The notes below the pieces were generated by a model, which worked only from the letters and a program-made list of their open reading frames with translations, did not search any database and was not told the origin of the DNA. This document shows, one piece after another, positions 36,481-46,600 of a stretch of DNA of 64,000 nucleotides (its first letter is position 1; each line of letters starts with the position of its first letter). A program made the position numbers and the translations under genes. This stretch comes from Desertivirga arenae (GTDB lineage Bacteria; Bacteroidota; Bacteroidia; Sphingobacteriales; Sphingobacteriaceae), in the NCBI RefSeq assembly GCF_017355785.1, contig NZ_JAFEWE010000010.1, forward strand, positions 168,938 through 232,937, written 5' to 3'.

Positions 36481-37539
36481 CTAATTTAAAAATGCATCAA
36501 GGGCAGCGGTAGGTTTGCCGCTATCATCAAATGCCCCTAGCTTGTATCCTTTCCAACTATTATAAGCCTGGGGTTCCCAATACAGTACCCCCAGTCCTTT
36601 ATTGTCCGGTAGAGACTTTACTTTCGTAATCAAGTCTAAAATAAATGATTTTGCAGCGTTTCCTTCCGATGCTGGCATCCCTACCTCTACGATCATCACC
36701 TCCTTGCCGTACCGGCTGATCATATCATTCATATTGCTTAGGCACTGCGTATTTTTAATTTGCCAGTCCGAAACTTCCGGATACATAGACATACCAATCA
36801 CATCCCACTGAGCTCCATTATTCTTCAAACCATCAAACATCCAGCGGAAAAGACCATTATCATAACCATTGGAAATATGGACGATCACTTTTGCTAAAGG
36901 AAAAACGGCTTTAACCCCAGTGTAACCACTGTTTATCAGGTCGGCGAAGTTCTTCATACTTACGGAAGCTTTACCTTCCTCCCAAAGCATCCCATTATTA
37001 GTTTCATTGCCTACCTGAACCCACTCCGGCACAATACTGTTATTCTTAAGAGTAGTTAACACATCTACAGTATGATTATAAACAGAAGTTCTTAAGGCGG
37101 TGATGTTCTGCCCTGCCCAAGCTGCAGGTTTTGGCTGCTTGCCCGGATCAGCCCAGGAATCACTGTAATGGAAGTCAATCATGATCCTTAGACCTAAATT
37201 CTTAGCCCTTGAGGCCTTCGCTAATACATCAGCTTTATTGCACCATCCGTCTGAAGGGTTTACCCAAACCCGAAGGCGTATTGTGTTCATTCCCTTATCC
37301 TTCAAGAGCTGGAACAGTTCTTTCTGAGCACCTTGTGCATTATAAAATTTTACCCCTGAAGCTTCCATTTCTGTTACCCAGCTTATGTCTGCACCTTTAG
37401 CAAAGCTATTTACAGGACTTGCTGGTGTCTCTTCTTTTTCTTCAACTTCGGCTGCGCTATTCTTTTTGCAAGCAATGGCAGTAAGGGCCAAAATCAGGAA
37501 TGCGGAAATAAACCCTTTTATTAACGGAATTTTTAGCAT
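36481..37539 (-). CDS. GH53 arabinogalactan endo-beta-1,4-galactanase (lipoprotein)
   Basis: Surface endo-galactanase of family GH53, 352 residues, cutting beta-1,4-galactan side chains of pectin into oligosaccharides for SusC/SusD import. A lipoprotein signal ends with the acylated cysteine at residue 24 (LTAIAC), followed by an acidic linker (residues 30-38), a pattern often linked to surface export in Bacteroidota. The barrel shows FAKGADISWVTEME, NTIRLRVWVNPSDGWC, the acid/base E179 in QVGNETNNGMLW and the nucleophile E285 in MIVEVGMP. Length is normal. It defines the target of PUL 3 as galactan with good confidence. Confidence 0.96.
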   Translation of the reverse strand: MLKIPLIKGFISAFLILALTAIACKKNSAAEVEEKEETPASPVNSFAKGADISWVTEMEASGVKFYNAQGAQKELFQLLKDKGMNTIRLRVWVNPSDGWCNKADVLAKASRAKNLGLRIMIDFHYSDSWADPGKQPKPAAWAGQNITALRTSVYNHTVDVLTTLKNNSIVPEWVQVGNETNNGMLWEEGKASVSMKNFADLINSGYTGVKAVFPLAKVIVHISNGYDNGLFRWMFDGLKNNGAQWDVIGMSMYPEVSDWQIKNTQCLSNMNDMISRYGKEVMIVEVGMPASEGNAAKSFILDLITKVKSLPDNKGLGVLYWEPQAYNSWKGYKLGAFDDSGKPTAALDAFLN

Positions 37540-37581
37540 TGGGTAGAGGTTTAATAATTGACATAGACACTAAACTCTTTT

Positions 37582-37607
37582 GAGGCGCCGCTTATAGCAA
37601 GCGCCTC
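37582..37607 (-). other. Hairpin between SusE-like gene and GH53
   Basis: GAGGCGC (37582-37588) pairs perfectly with GCGCCTC (37601-37607). No T-run follows on the minus strand. It probably tunes the ratio of surface-protein to enzyme mRNA. Confidence 0.5.
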
Positions 37608-37634
37608 TCGGAGTTACTAACTAACCATGTAATT

Positions 37635-38744
37635 TTATTCTATTGAATAGGTGTATTTTCCTGCACCTTGACTCAAGTCTAATGTGACTTTGAATACGCC
37701 TGTACTTGGGGCGGTAATATTATTACCCGTCCATGCTGGAGGACCAGCAAAAACAAGTTTCCCTTCGGCATTCACTTTATAGCTATTGTCATATCCACCG
37801 TTAGAGGTAAACACGAACTTTTTGCCTGCGGTAAGATTCACATTATTAGCTATCAGCTTTTTGGTTGCCGGATCATAAGTCATTGGAGTTGCAGATGTGC
37901 TCCAATTATTATCATCTCCGGAGATATAAAAAGTTACCGGAGTATAACTGATGGTCATAGCATCCAAATCAACAGTAACCTTCATATAATTAGGTGCCGG
38001 AGCAAGCCATAAGTTCCCACCACCTTCACTTAATGTAGTTGCGCTAGTTCCCCAGCCATAAACCTTTCCTGTAGTGGAAGATTCGAGTTTAAAGGCATCG
38101 CCACCCCATCCATCAGCATTTGGAAGATATAGGTACCCTTCGTACTTATTATTAAAATTAACAGAAGTAAGCACTAATCCATTAGTACGGGTAGCTGGAG
38201 TGATCCAGGAGTTCCCGCCTCTAACCATCAAAGCCGGATATATGATCTCCACCTTGTAAGGCGTTACAGTCATAGTAACAACAGAGTACACGGGCTGAAC
38301 CGGACTTGCATCTCCGGATGGTTGGTTAATGTCTGATTTCAGACGAACAACTAATGTACTTTGCGTTCCGGTAGGGAGCTTTAATTGATTTACTAGTAGC
38401 GAATTAAAATCCTTGCCTGTATAAGACTTTTCGGTACTGTCGCCACTCAGTTTTACCTCTACTGCCTTTGCCCATGCGTTTGTACCGGTTGTATCTGATG
38501 GAATATCAAATTGCAAGGTAAATGAGGGCACTACCCTCACTCCATAATCAGGTTTATTGAATTTGAAAGTAACAACTTTTGAATTATCATTAGTTGTGGA
38601 AAGTACCAGGCTTTGAGCGCTTGTAGTAAAGCCAGGTACATTAGTGGGACTTAATAAAACTTTCTGTTCTATGTCCTTTTCGCATCCCATATATAGGCAC
38701 GAAAACAATATCATAAGTAAAACCGCGCTTAATGACTTTTTCAT
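37635..38744 (-). CDS. SusE/SusF-like surface glycan-binding lipoprotein
   Basis: Outer-membrane lipoprotein of 369 residues that binds glycan at the cell surface alongside SusC/SusD. The lipoprotein signal has its cysteine at residue 21 (LYMGC). The N-terminal SusE immunoglobulin-like domain (LLSPTNVPGFTTSAQSLVLS) is followed by a second Ig-like domain and a C-terminal starch-binding-like module with exposed aromatics (GDDNNWSTSATPMTYD, GPPAWTGNNI). It sits 18 bp after SusD and before GH53, the classical position. Specificity, presumably galactan, is inferred from the operon. Confidence 0.88.
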   Translation of the reverse strand: MKKSLSAVLLMILFSCLYMGCEKDIEQKVLLSPTNVPGFTTSAQSLVLSTTNDNSKVVTFKFNKPDYGVRVVPSFTLQFDIPSDTTGTNAWAKAVEVKLSGDSTEKSYTGKDFNSLLVNQLKLPTGTQSTLVVRLKSDINQPSGDASPVQPVYSVVTMTVTPYKVEIIYPALMVRGGNSWITPATRTNGLVLTSVNFNNKYEGYLYLPNADGWGGDAFKLESSTTGKVYGWGTSATTLSEGGGNLWLAPAPNYMKVTVDLDAMTISYTPVTFYISGDDNNWSTSATPMTYDPATKKLIANNVNLTAGKKFVFTSNGGYDNSYKVNAEGKLVFAGPPAWTGNNITAPSTGVFKVTLDLSQGAGKYTYSIE

Positions 38745-38762
38745 TTTATGAGGGTTTATTGA

Positions 38763-40376
38763 TTAGTAATCTTTATTCTGTTTAAGGTTGGGGTTAGAAG
38801 ACAGGTCAGTTGGAGGAAGAGGGAAGATATTGTACTTATCAGAAACCGCAGCTCCATTTCTTACACCACCCTTCCATGCCCACAAATAGGCACTTGTAGT
38901 GAATTTATTAAATCGTATCAAATCTGTTCTTCTATGCGCTTCGTAGTACAGTTCACGGCCTCTCTCGTCAAGTATGAAATCGAGGTTTAGTTGTGCAGCA
39001 CTGATATTACCCGCAGTACTACCATCATAAGCCCTTGTTCTTAAAGCATTAATATAAGATAAAGCTGTACTTGTACTTCCGCCAGTGCCTCCCCGCAATA
39101 CGGCTTCAGCATATGTAAGATAAATCTCACCCAACCGGAAAAGAGGGAAATCGATATCAGCGAAATCCTTTTTAGCATCAATATGAGGTGCAGGAGCACC
39201 GGTTCTTGTATAATTCCTGTATTTAGTGCTTGAGTAACCTGCAGTACTTAAATAGATCTCGGTCATGTCAAGTGTTTGGGGCTTGGATGCTGTACCAGTA
39301 TAAAATTGGGCCCTTTTATCGGTATTTCCCGTTTTGTCAGCAAAAAGGTTCACAAAGTTTTCTGTGAAACGCAAACCTCCCCAGTCGCCACTTGAACCAG
39401 TAACATCAGCAGGAACATTGGCAGGACCGTGCATTAAGTAAGTTGTACCTCCATAGTTTTGAGTGTATGTACCATCGTAAGTGATGGTGAAGATATTCTC
39501 GTCTGTATTAAGGTGATTATCAGCGATGGTCAGTTCCCGATACTTAGGATGTAAAGTGTATCCGGCGTCAATTATCTTTTTGGCATAGGTGATTGCATCT
39601 GTATATCGTCCTGTTCCTGTATAAACCTCTGCATTCAGATACAGTCGGGCTAATAAAGCCCATGCTGCTGCCCTATCTGCCCTGCCATATTCATTCGTCT
39701 TCGGTGCAGGAAGTAAATTCTCAAGATCTTTTAGTTCAGACTCTATATAAGCAAAAAGGTCCTTTCTCTGGATCTGTTGTGGAAGCTTTCCTGAACCGAC
39801 CTCATCATTCTCTGTCACAAAAGGAGGGTTAGCATAGAGGTCCATCAATATCCAGTATTGATAAGCTCTCAGGAACCTTGCCTCTGCTCTAAAGTTCTTT
39901 AATTCTTCAGCCTCAGTTCCACTGATTCCTCTTGCTGAAATATTAGCATCAGAAGCTTGTCTGATGAAATCGTTTGCCAGAGTGATCTGGAAGAAAGAAC
40001 GGTAATACAATCCGTTAGCGATAGCATTGATCGATGACCATCTCATTTCATGCAAACCCTGCACTCCAGCGTCTCCCGGCCAGGACCATGCCGCTTCGTC
40101 GGTGGTTAATTCCTGAAGATTCCAGTAAAGACGAAGAAAATCAGAGTTTCCTTCATCCCTGATAATACTTGCTGGAATGTCCTGGCTTCCGGTAGTAGCG
40201 TTACCAGTTAGAGCAAAAGCTCCATAGACCTTTGCTAAAGCTTGTTTATATCCTTGTGGTGTTGCGTAAACGTCTTCTGCTACCAAATCATTTGTTGGTG
40301 TAAGGTCTAACTTGGAGCAGGAAGCCATTGCCAACGACAATAAGGCAATAGTGAAAATATTTTTATAGCGGTTCAT
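38763..40376 (-). CDS. SusD/RagB family glycan-binding lipoprotein (galactan PUL)
   Basis: Outer-membrane lipoprotein lid of the partner SusC, 537 residues. The lipoprotein cysteine is residue 20 (AMASC). SusD signature segments are the N-terminal LTPTNDLVAEDVYATPQGYKQ, the TPR-like helix region FRAEARFLRAYQYWILMDLY and the C-terminal FILDERGRELYYEAHRRTDLIRF. It is 32 bp downstream of SusC and 18 bp upstream of the SusE-like gene. Regulation is expected from the divergent hybrid two-component gene. Confidence 0.94.
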   Translation of the reverse strand: MNRYKNIFTIALLSLAMASCSKLDLTPTNDLVAEDVYATPQGYKQALAKVYGAFALTGNATTGSQDIPASIIRDEGNSDFLRLYWNLQELTTDEAAWSWPGDAGVQGLHEMRWSSINAIANGLYYRSFFQITLANDFIRQASDANISARGISGTEAEELKNFRAEARFLRAYQYWILMDLYANPPFVTENDEVGSGKLPQQIQRKDLFAYIESELKDLENLLPAPKTNEYGRADRAAAWALLARLYLNAEVYTGTGRYTDAITYAKKIIDAGYTLHPKYRELTIADNHLNTDENIFTITYDGTYTQNYGGTTYLMHGPANVPADVTGSSGDWGGLRFTENFVNLFADKTGNTDKRAQFYTGTASKPQTLDMTEIYLSTAGYSSTKYRNYTRTGAPAPHIDAKKDFADIDFPLFRLGEIYLTYAEAVLRGGTGGSTSTALSYINALRTRAYDGSTAGNISAAQLNLDFILDERGRELYYEAHRRTDLIRFNKFTTSAYLWAWKGGVRNGAAVSDKYNIFPLPPTDLSSNPNLKQNKDY

Positions 40377-40408
40377 GTAATTTCCTTTTAATTGTTCTTA
40401 TCAGTAGC

Positions 40409-43408
40409 TTAATAAGTTAGGTTCAAGCCGATGGAAAAAGTACGTGGGCGTGGATAAAGGCTATTATCTACACCTCCGCTTACTTCCGGATCAAGTCCTT
40501 TGTACTTGGTTATTGTAAATACATTCTGGATAATTCCGCTCAGCTGAAGATTCCCCCCATTAGGAAAGATTTTTCCGGCGTTATAAGATATATTGAAATT
40601 ATCCATCTTTAGGAAGGACGCGTTCTGAAGGTAATAATCACTTAGTACCTGGAAATCACTTCCTCTGAAACTTGTTGCCAAATAGTTGGCTGAAGCATTA
40701 TAAACTACTGCAGATCCAGTAATCTGATTGAAAGTACCCGTAGCACTATAGTTATTATTGTATAAGTAATTTCCAAGATTAGCTCGCAATACAAATCCGG
40801 TACTCCATTTCTTATAGCTGATATTATTTGTATAACCAAGGAAATACTCAGGAACTGCACTCTTGCTTAGGTACCTGTCATCCAGACTAATTACTCCATC
40901 GCCGTTTAAATCCTCGAAAACTCCATCCAGTGGCTTTCCAGAAGCATCGTATAATTGACGAAACAGGTAGAAGGTATTCCTGGTACCACCCACTGGATTT
41001 AGTTGAGATGTTTGCCCTCCTACCCCACTGGTTATGCCTCCGACCGGAGCACCAAGGTAGTTGGGATCATTCGGTACCAGAGTTAAGTTTGTAATTTTGT
41101 TCTTATTGTATGTTACGTTAAATGAGGCATCCCATGTCAGATTCTTACTCCTGATCGGCTGAGCGCTTACACTGAACTCAACCCCACGGTTTTCCATGTT
41201 ACCAATGTTTTGGGTAGCCACAGCAGAAAAATTAGTTCCGGCTGCCTGAGGGGCTGCAGCTAATAAATCTTTGGTCTTTTTATAATAGTACTCTATACTA
41301 CCATTTAAACGGTTGTTCAAGAAGCCATAGTCTACCGCAATGTTGCTGGTTGCTGTCTCTTCCCACTTTATGTTCGCAACATAACCGCCAGGTCTGTACA
41401 TTTGGTAGTAAGTGTTTCCGAATTGGTAGGTGGTTGTGTTTTGACTCAGGTTATATGCAGCCATATATCCATAATTAGCAATACCCTCCTGCTGTCCCGT
41501 GACTCCGTAACCCAGGCGGAACTTAAGAGTGGAAATTGCCTCTACATTCTTAAGGAATGGTTCGTTTTTCACCGTCCACGCTGCCGCTACTGAAGGAAAT
41601 ACGCCGTATTTATTATTCTCTCCAAACCGGGAAGAGCCGTCACGACGAACAGTTGCTGTCAATAAATACTTATCATTGAAAGTATAATTAGCGCGGCCGA
41701 ATACTGAGATCAGGCGGTACTGAGGAATATCGTAAGGAAACGCAGGATCAGAGTTTGCGTACTTTTCTCCTTTAGCATTATAGTTGGCAAAATTATATGC
41801 CTTGGTCTTGAAGTCGTTATAAGAATAACCCGCGGTTACGTCAACCCTGCTTTTAATAGACTTTATATCTTTAGCATAATTCAAGTACGCTTCCAGAACA
41901 GTATTTGTCCTATTCTGTTGGTACCTGTTATTCAAACCACCCGCGCCATTAAGCACATACTCTGCAGCAGCACTATCTGTTACGAATACCGTTCCTTTAC
42001 CTTTAGCTACGTCGTATCCTGCATTTACAGTCAGACGAAGTTCAGGAAGGAAATGAAACTTATAATCCAGCTGAACATTACCAATACTTCTTAGTGGTTT
42101 ACCTATATCTTCTCTTTGATAAAGAAGCCCTAGAGGGTTGCGTCCTTGCAAATTATACAAACCAGTTTGCTGAGTAGGGTCCAAATGTTCAAAGTACCCA
42201 CCGAAGCGGGGACTATTTGTTGTCACTGGCTGTGTAGGGTCAAAGCTTACAGCTCCACCAATAGCAGCAGTATTGGCAAAACGAGCTCTTTGAGCACTTC
42301 CTTTAAGGCTGACATTGACAGTAAGATGCTTATCAAAGAATGAAGGGTTCAAGTTCAGTGCAAGTGTAGTTTTCTGAAGGTTGTCGGTCTTTAAAACGCC
42401 ACTTTGATTTTGATAACCTAATGACAAGCGGTAAGGTAGTTTTTTAATACCACCTGAGAAACCAAGGGTATTATCTGTACCAAAAGCAGTCTGGTAAATT
42501 TCCTTCTGCCAGTCTGTGTTTTCTGTACCAAGGCGCGACTTCAAGGCTGTTTTATCGCTGGCGTTTACGATCTCTCTGATCTGATCACCTGATAAAACAT
42601 CAATGTATCTGAAAACATTTGACACCGAGTTTACGCTATTAAAGGTCACCCTTAACTTATCACTAGATCCTTTTTTAGTCGTGATGATGATAACGCCATT
42701 GGAAGCCCTTGCTCCATATATAGCCGAGGCTGAAGCATCCTTAAGTACGGTAAACGATTCAATATCGTTAGGATTTATGAAGCTCAGGGGATTTGATGCA
42801 CCTGAAACCGAAGAGCTCTCCACGGGAACACCATCAATAACAATAAGAGGATCATTGCTTGCATTCAATGAAGAACCTCCCCGAATACGAATAGTACTTC
42901 CAGCCCCTGGCTGCCCGCTATTGGATGTAATCGCAACGCCAGGAACTTTTCCTGCAATTAATTGCTCAGGGGATGTCATGTTTCCTTTCTGGAAATCTCT
43001 TGCTCCTACTACTGCTACGGACCCTGTTAAGTCCTTTTTGCGGGTAGTTCCGTAACCTACAATCACTACCTCATTAAGGGACTTGGATTCTTCTTCAAGG
43101 GCCACATTAACAGTGTTCTTACCCGCAAGGTTTACCTCTTTTTGCTTAAACCCAATGTAACTGAAAACGAGAGTAGCCTGGAGGTTAGGCACACGTAAAG
43201 AGAAAACTCCTTTCTCATTGGTTGTTGCTCCCGTACTTGCTCCTTTAACTTTTACAGAAACACCGGGTAGTGTTCCCTTATCGGCTGCAGAGGTAACAAC
43301 ACCAGTAACAGTAACTGTTCCCTGCCCATTAGAGCGAAAAGAAACGGCGTTAAGGATAAGTATCAAAAGAAGCCAATAACTTCTAAAGTAACTTGTAAAG
43401 CTGTGCAT
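40409..43408 (-). CDS. SusC/RagA TonB-dependent oligosaccharide transporter (galactan PUL)
   Basis: Outer-membrane importer of about 999 residues. A signal peptide is followed by a carboxypeptidase-regulatory-like domain (VTGVVTSAADKGTLPGVSVKVKG), the TonB-box segment NEVVIVGYGT, the plug (KDLTGSVAVVGARDFQKGN to ASAIYGARASNGVIIITTKKG) and a long beta-barrel. No STN domain is present, in keeping with regulation by a hybrid two-component sensor rather than a sigma factor. I use the ATG at 43408, directly before the signal sequence. The upstream in-frame TTG at 43477 would add a charged, unlikely extension. It is the first gene of the galactan operon. Confidence 0.93.
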   Translation of the reverse strand: MHSFTSYFRSYWLLLILILNAVSFRSNGQGTVTVTGVVTSAADKGTLPGVSVKVKGASTGATTNEKGVFSLRVPNLQATLVFSYIGFKQKEVNLAGKNTVNVALEEESKSLNEVVIVGYGTTRKKDLTGSVAVVGARDFQKGNMTSPEQLIAGKVPGVAITSNSGQPGAGSTIRIRGGSSLNASNDPLIVIDGVPVESSSVSGASNPLSFINPNDIESFTVLKDASASAIYGARASNGVIIITTKKGSSDKLRVTFNSVNSVSNVFRYIDVLSGDQIREIVNASDKTALKSRLGTENTDWQKEIYQTAFGTDNTLGFSGGIKKLPYRLSLGYQNQSGVLKTDNLQKTTLALNLNPSFFDKHLTVNVSLKGSAQRARFANTAAIGGAVSFDPTQPVTTNSPRFGGYFEHLDPTQQTGLYNLQGRNPLGLLYQREDIGKPLRSIGNVQLDYKFHFLPELRLTVNAGYDVAKGKGTVFVTDSAAAEYVLNGAGGLNNRYQQNRTNTVLEAYLNYAKDIKSIKSRVDVTAGYSYNDFKTKAYNFANYNAKGEKYANSDPAFPYDIPQYRLISVFGRANYTFNDKYLLTATVRRDGSSRFGENNKYGVFPSVAAAWTVKNEPFLKNVEAISTLKFRLGYGVTGQQEGIANYGYMAAYNLSQNTTTYQFGNTYYQMYRPGGYVANIKWEETATSNIAVDYGFLNNRLNGSIEYYYKKTKDLLAAAPQAAGTNFSAVATQNIGNMENRGVEFSVSAQPIRSKNLTWDASFNVTYNKNKITNLTLVPNDPNYLGAPVGGITSGVGGQTSQLNPVGGTRNTFYLFRQLYDASGKPLDGVFEDLNGDGVISLDDRYLSKSAVPEYFLGYTNNISYKKWSTGFVLRANLGNYLYNNNYSATGTFNQITGSAVVYNASANYLATSFRGSDFQVLSDYYLQNASFLKMDNFNISYNAGKIFPNGGNLQLSGIIQNVFTITKYKGLDPEVSGGVDNSLYPRPRTFSIGLNLTY

Positions 43409-43634
43409 AAATAAGATTTTAATTAGTTTCCTTATGGTTAGTACCAGTCGCTTTTTGAGTCGGCGATCATGATACAAAGGACAATAATACTATGCTTTAT
43501 GATTGGTTCAATCGTTCAATCTTTTAGTCTTTACGTACATTTCGACCATCAGGAAGCGTTTTTTCTCCACGCAGACAGCTCATAGCTTTAATTTTTTTTA
43601 ACTTGGTCTCATTCTTCGCTTACTATCCATCTAA

Positions 43635-46600
43635 ATGCCATATAGATTAAACCGTATATGTCCCGGCCCGTTTTTGGCCCTGCTGATGCTGCTTCTCTCT
43701 CTGTCGCAACTGAAAGCTCAACCACAAAAGGGACGACTTAATTTTCAACATATAACAACTGACGAAGGCTTATCTAATAACACGGTCGAAAGCATATGTC
43801 AGGATAAAAAAGGCTTTATCTGGTTTGGTACCAGGGATGGTCTTAACCGGTATGATGGAACTCAGATCAAGATCTTTAGAAATAAACTGGAAGACACCAC
43901 AAGCATTAGCGAAAACCTTATCAATGATATTCATGTAGGTAAAAATGGAGATGTTTGGATTGCTACACCCGACGGACTAAACCTTTTTCTACCCCACACA
44001 GAAAGGTTCAAGCACTACAGCCCGGAAAAAGATCTGACTGAGGTGCGCGATATTATTGAAGATAATTCTAATAATTTGCTTTTGGGCACCAATAAGGGCC
44101 TGTATTCCTTTAATAAAAAGACACGGCGATTTAATAAATGGCATAACCTTTCTACAGAGAGGATTGTTATAGGAGTTGTTAACAAGCTGTTATTGGACCG
44201 TAAAGGCAACCTGTGGATAGGTGGAGAAAATGGTTTGTACTGCGTTCAAGCAAAAACCAAAAGAATTACGCATTTCCAAGCCAGACCAGGAGACCCCGGA
44301 AGTATTCAAAGTCCTGTGATCCATGAAATTTTTGAAGATTTGCAGGGAAGAATATGGATCGGGATGAGTGAAGGAGGACTTGCTTTAGTCAACAGCACTA
44401 ACGGATCGATAAAAACCTATAAGGCCGATCCCCAATTCGCACTACACCCTGTCAGCACTAACAGTCTTCCCCATAATGACGTAAGGTGTATTGTGGAAGG
44501 TTCTCCAGGTATCCTTTGGATCGGTACAGAAAATGGAGGTCTTTGTATTTTTGATACCAGGAATAATCTATTTACAACTTATCAGCCCAGCAAAACAAAT
44601 CCCCAAAGTCTCAATCATGACTCACTGCATTCGTTGTTTAAAGATCAACAGGGGAATATTTGGATCGGCACATGGGCTGGAGGCGTCAACTTTTATAGCC
44701 CTGCCCTACTCAAATTTCCTTTGTATAATAAATTTCCTCTGGCTACATTTCCGGGTGTAGAATCAATTACCAGGGATAGCAAAGGAACAATATGGTTAGG
44801 CGTTGTAGAAAACGGACTTTACAGCTTCGATCCACCAACACATAAATTCACCTACTATCCCAATCCCAATATCAGCCGCTTTGAAGTTGGAATTTATTCA
44901 ATAAAAGAATTTAGCAATGATACACTCGTACTTGCGGTAAGGCGAGGTGGCATGGCCTTTTTTGATAAACGCAGCGGCAGCTTTATTCATTACCTCCCGA
45001 AGCCAGGAAATAAGAATTCTATCGCGGGGCATGAATTAAATACGGTACTTGTTGATAGAAACAAAAACGTTTGGTGTGGAGGCTGGAATATGGGAGTAAG
45101 CCGCTATAATTACAGTACCAAAGATTTCAGCAATTACCGCCACAGCCCCGGCAATCCGGCAAGCTTAAATAACGACCTTGTTTATACCATTTTTGAAGAT
45201 AAGCAGGGAAAAATCTGGATCGGAACTGACGGTGGTGGATTGGAAAAGTTTGATCCCAGGAAGAACGCTTTTGTCCACTTTACCCATAAAAAGGGTGATC
45301 TTAGTACGATTAGTCACAATACGGTCATCAGTATCTTTGAGGACCGGGCCGGTCGTTTCTGGGTTGGCACATCTAACGGTCTGAATCTAATGGACCGAAA
45401 AAAAGGAACTTTCACCGTATTTACCCAGAAAGACGGACTGCCTAACGATGTAATAAAAAGTATTATTGAAGATACTAAAGGAAACCTTTGGCTCGGCACA
45501 AACAAGGGTCTCAGCTGCTTCAATCCGGATTCTAAGAAGGTTAGAAATTTTAGTGTGAAAGATGGGCTACAGGGTAGCGAGTTTTTGATGAACGCCTGTA
45601 CTATTGATTTAAAAGGTAACCTTTACTTTTCCGGGTATAAAGGCTTAAATATATTCCATCCTCAACGTCTTAACTTCAACAGCCAAGTTCCACCCGTGAT
45701 CCTTACTGACTTCTTACTGGCAAATAAGCCTGTTACTATTGGGTCTGAAGATTCTCCGCTACAAGAACACATCAGCGAAACAGAAGAGCTGCATCTAAGT
45801 TATGATCAGTCGGTTTTTTCATTCGAGTTTGCTGCACTAAACTTCATATCTCCGGATAAGAATCAGTATGCTTACAAGCTGGAAGGCTTTGAAGATAATT
45901 GGAATTATGTAGGAAATAAGCATACCGCGACGTATACAAACCTCGATCCGGGAACTTATAAATTCAGGGTTATTGCTTCGAATAACGATGGAACCTGGAA
46001 TGTGAAGGGTACCTCACTAAAGGTTATTATTCAACCACCTTTCTGGGAAACCTGGTGGTTTAGATTGCTTATTATTGCCCTAATCCTTACCATTGCCTAC
46101 AAATACCTGAGCTATAGGCGGCAACAGGAATTGAAAGAGCTGGAAGAGAAAAAGCGTGAAGAAATGCAGCAGGTACAACTGCAATTTTTCACCAATATCT
46201 CTCATGAATTTCGTACCCCCCTTTCTTTGATCATTGGTCCTCTGGAGAAGCTTCTGCAAACCGATCCTACCGGCGGATTTAAGCAGTATTATAAGGTGAT
46301 GTACAAAAATGCGAACCGCCTGATGGGATTGATCAACGAACTGATGGATTTCAGGAAAATTGAATCAGGGGCATTGCGATTAAAAGCAAGTCCCGGGAAC
46401 CTTGACGCATTTATAGCTGAGATTGCAGAAGACTTTGAAAACACAGCCGCTGAAAGAAATATCAGGTATACTATTCAGACCTCTATCAACAGGGATATTT
46501 GGTTTGACCGGCAGGTATTGGAAAAGATCCTTTTAAATCTTATCAATAATTCCTTCAAGTACACGTCGGATGGAGGTTCCATAGAAATTAGTGCTTTCGA

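Noticed and set aside
42603..43055. 150-codon plus-strand frame opposite the SusC plug domain
   Set aside because: Shadow of a conserved SusC region; the sense frame has clear family motifs.
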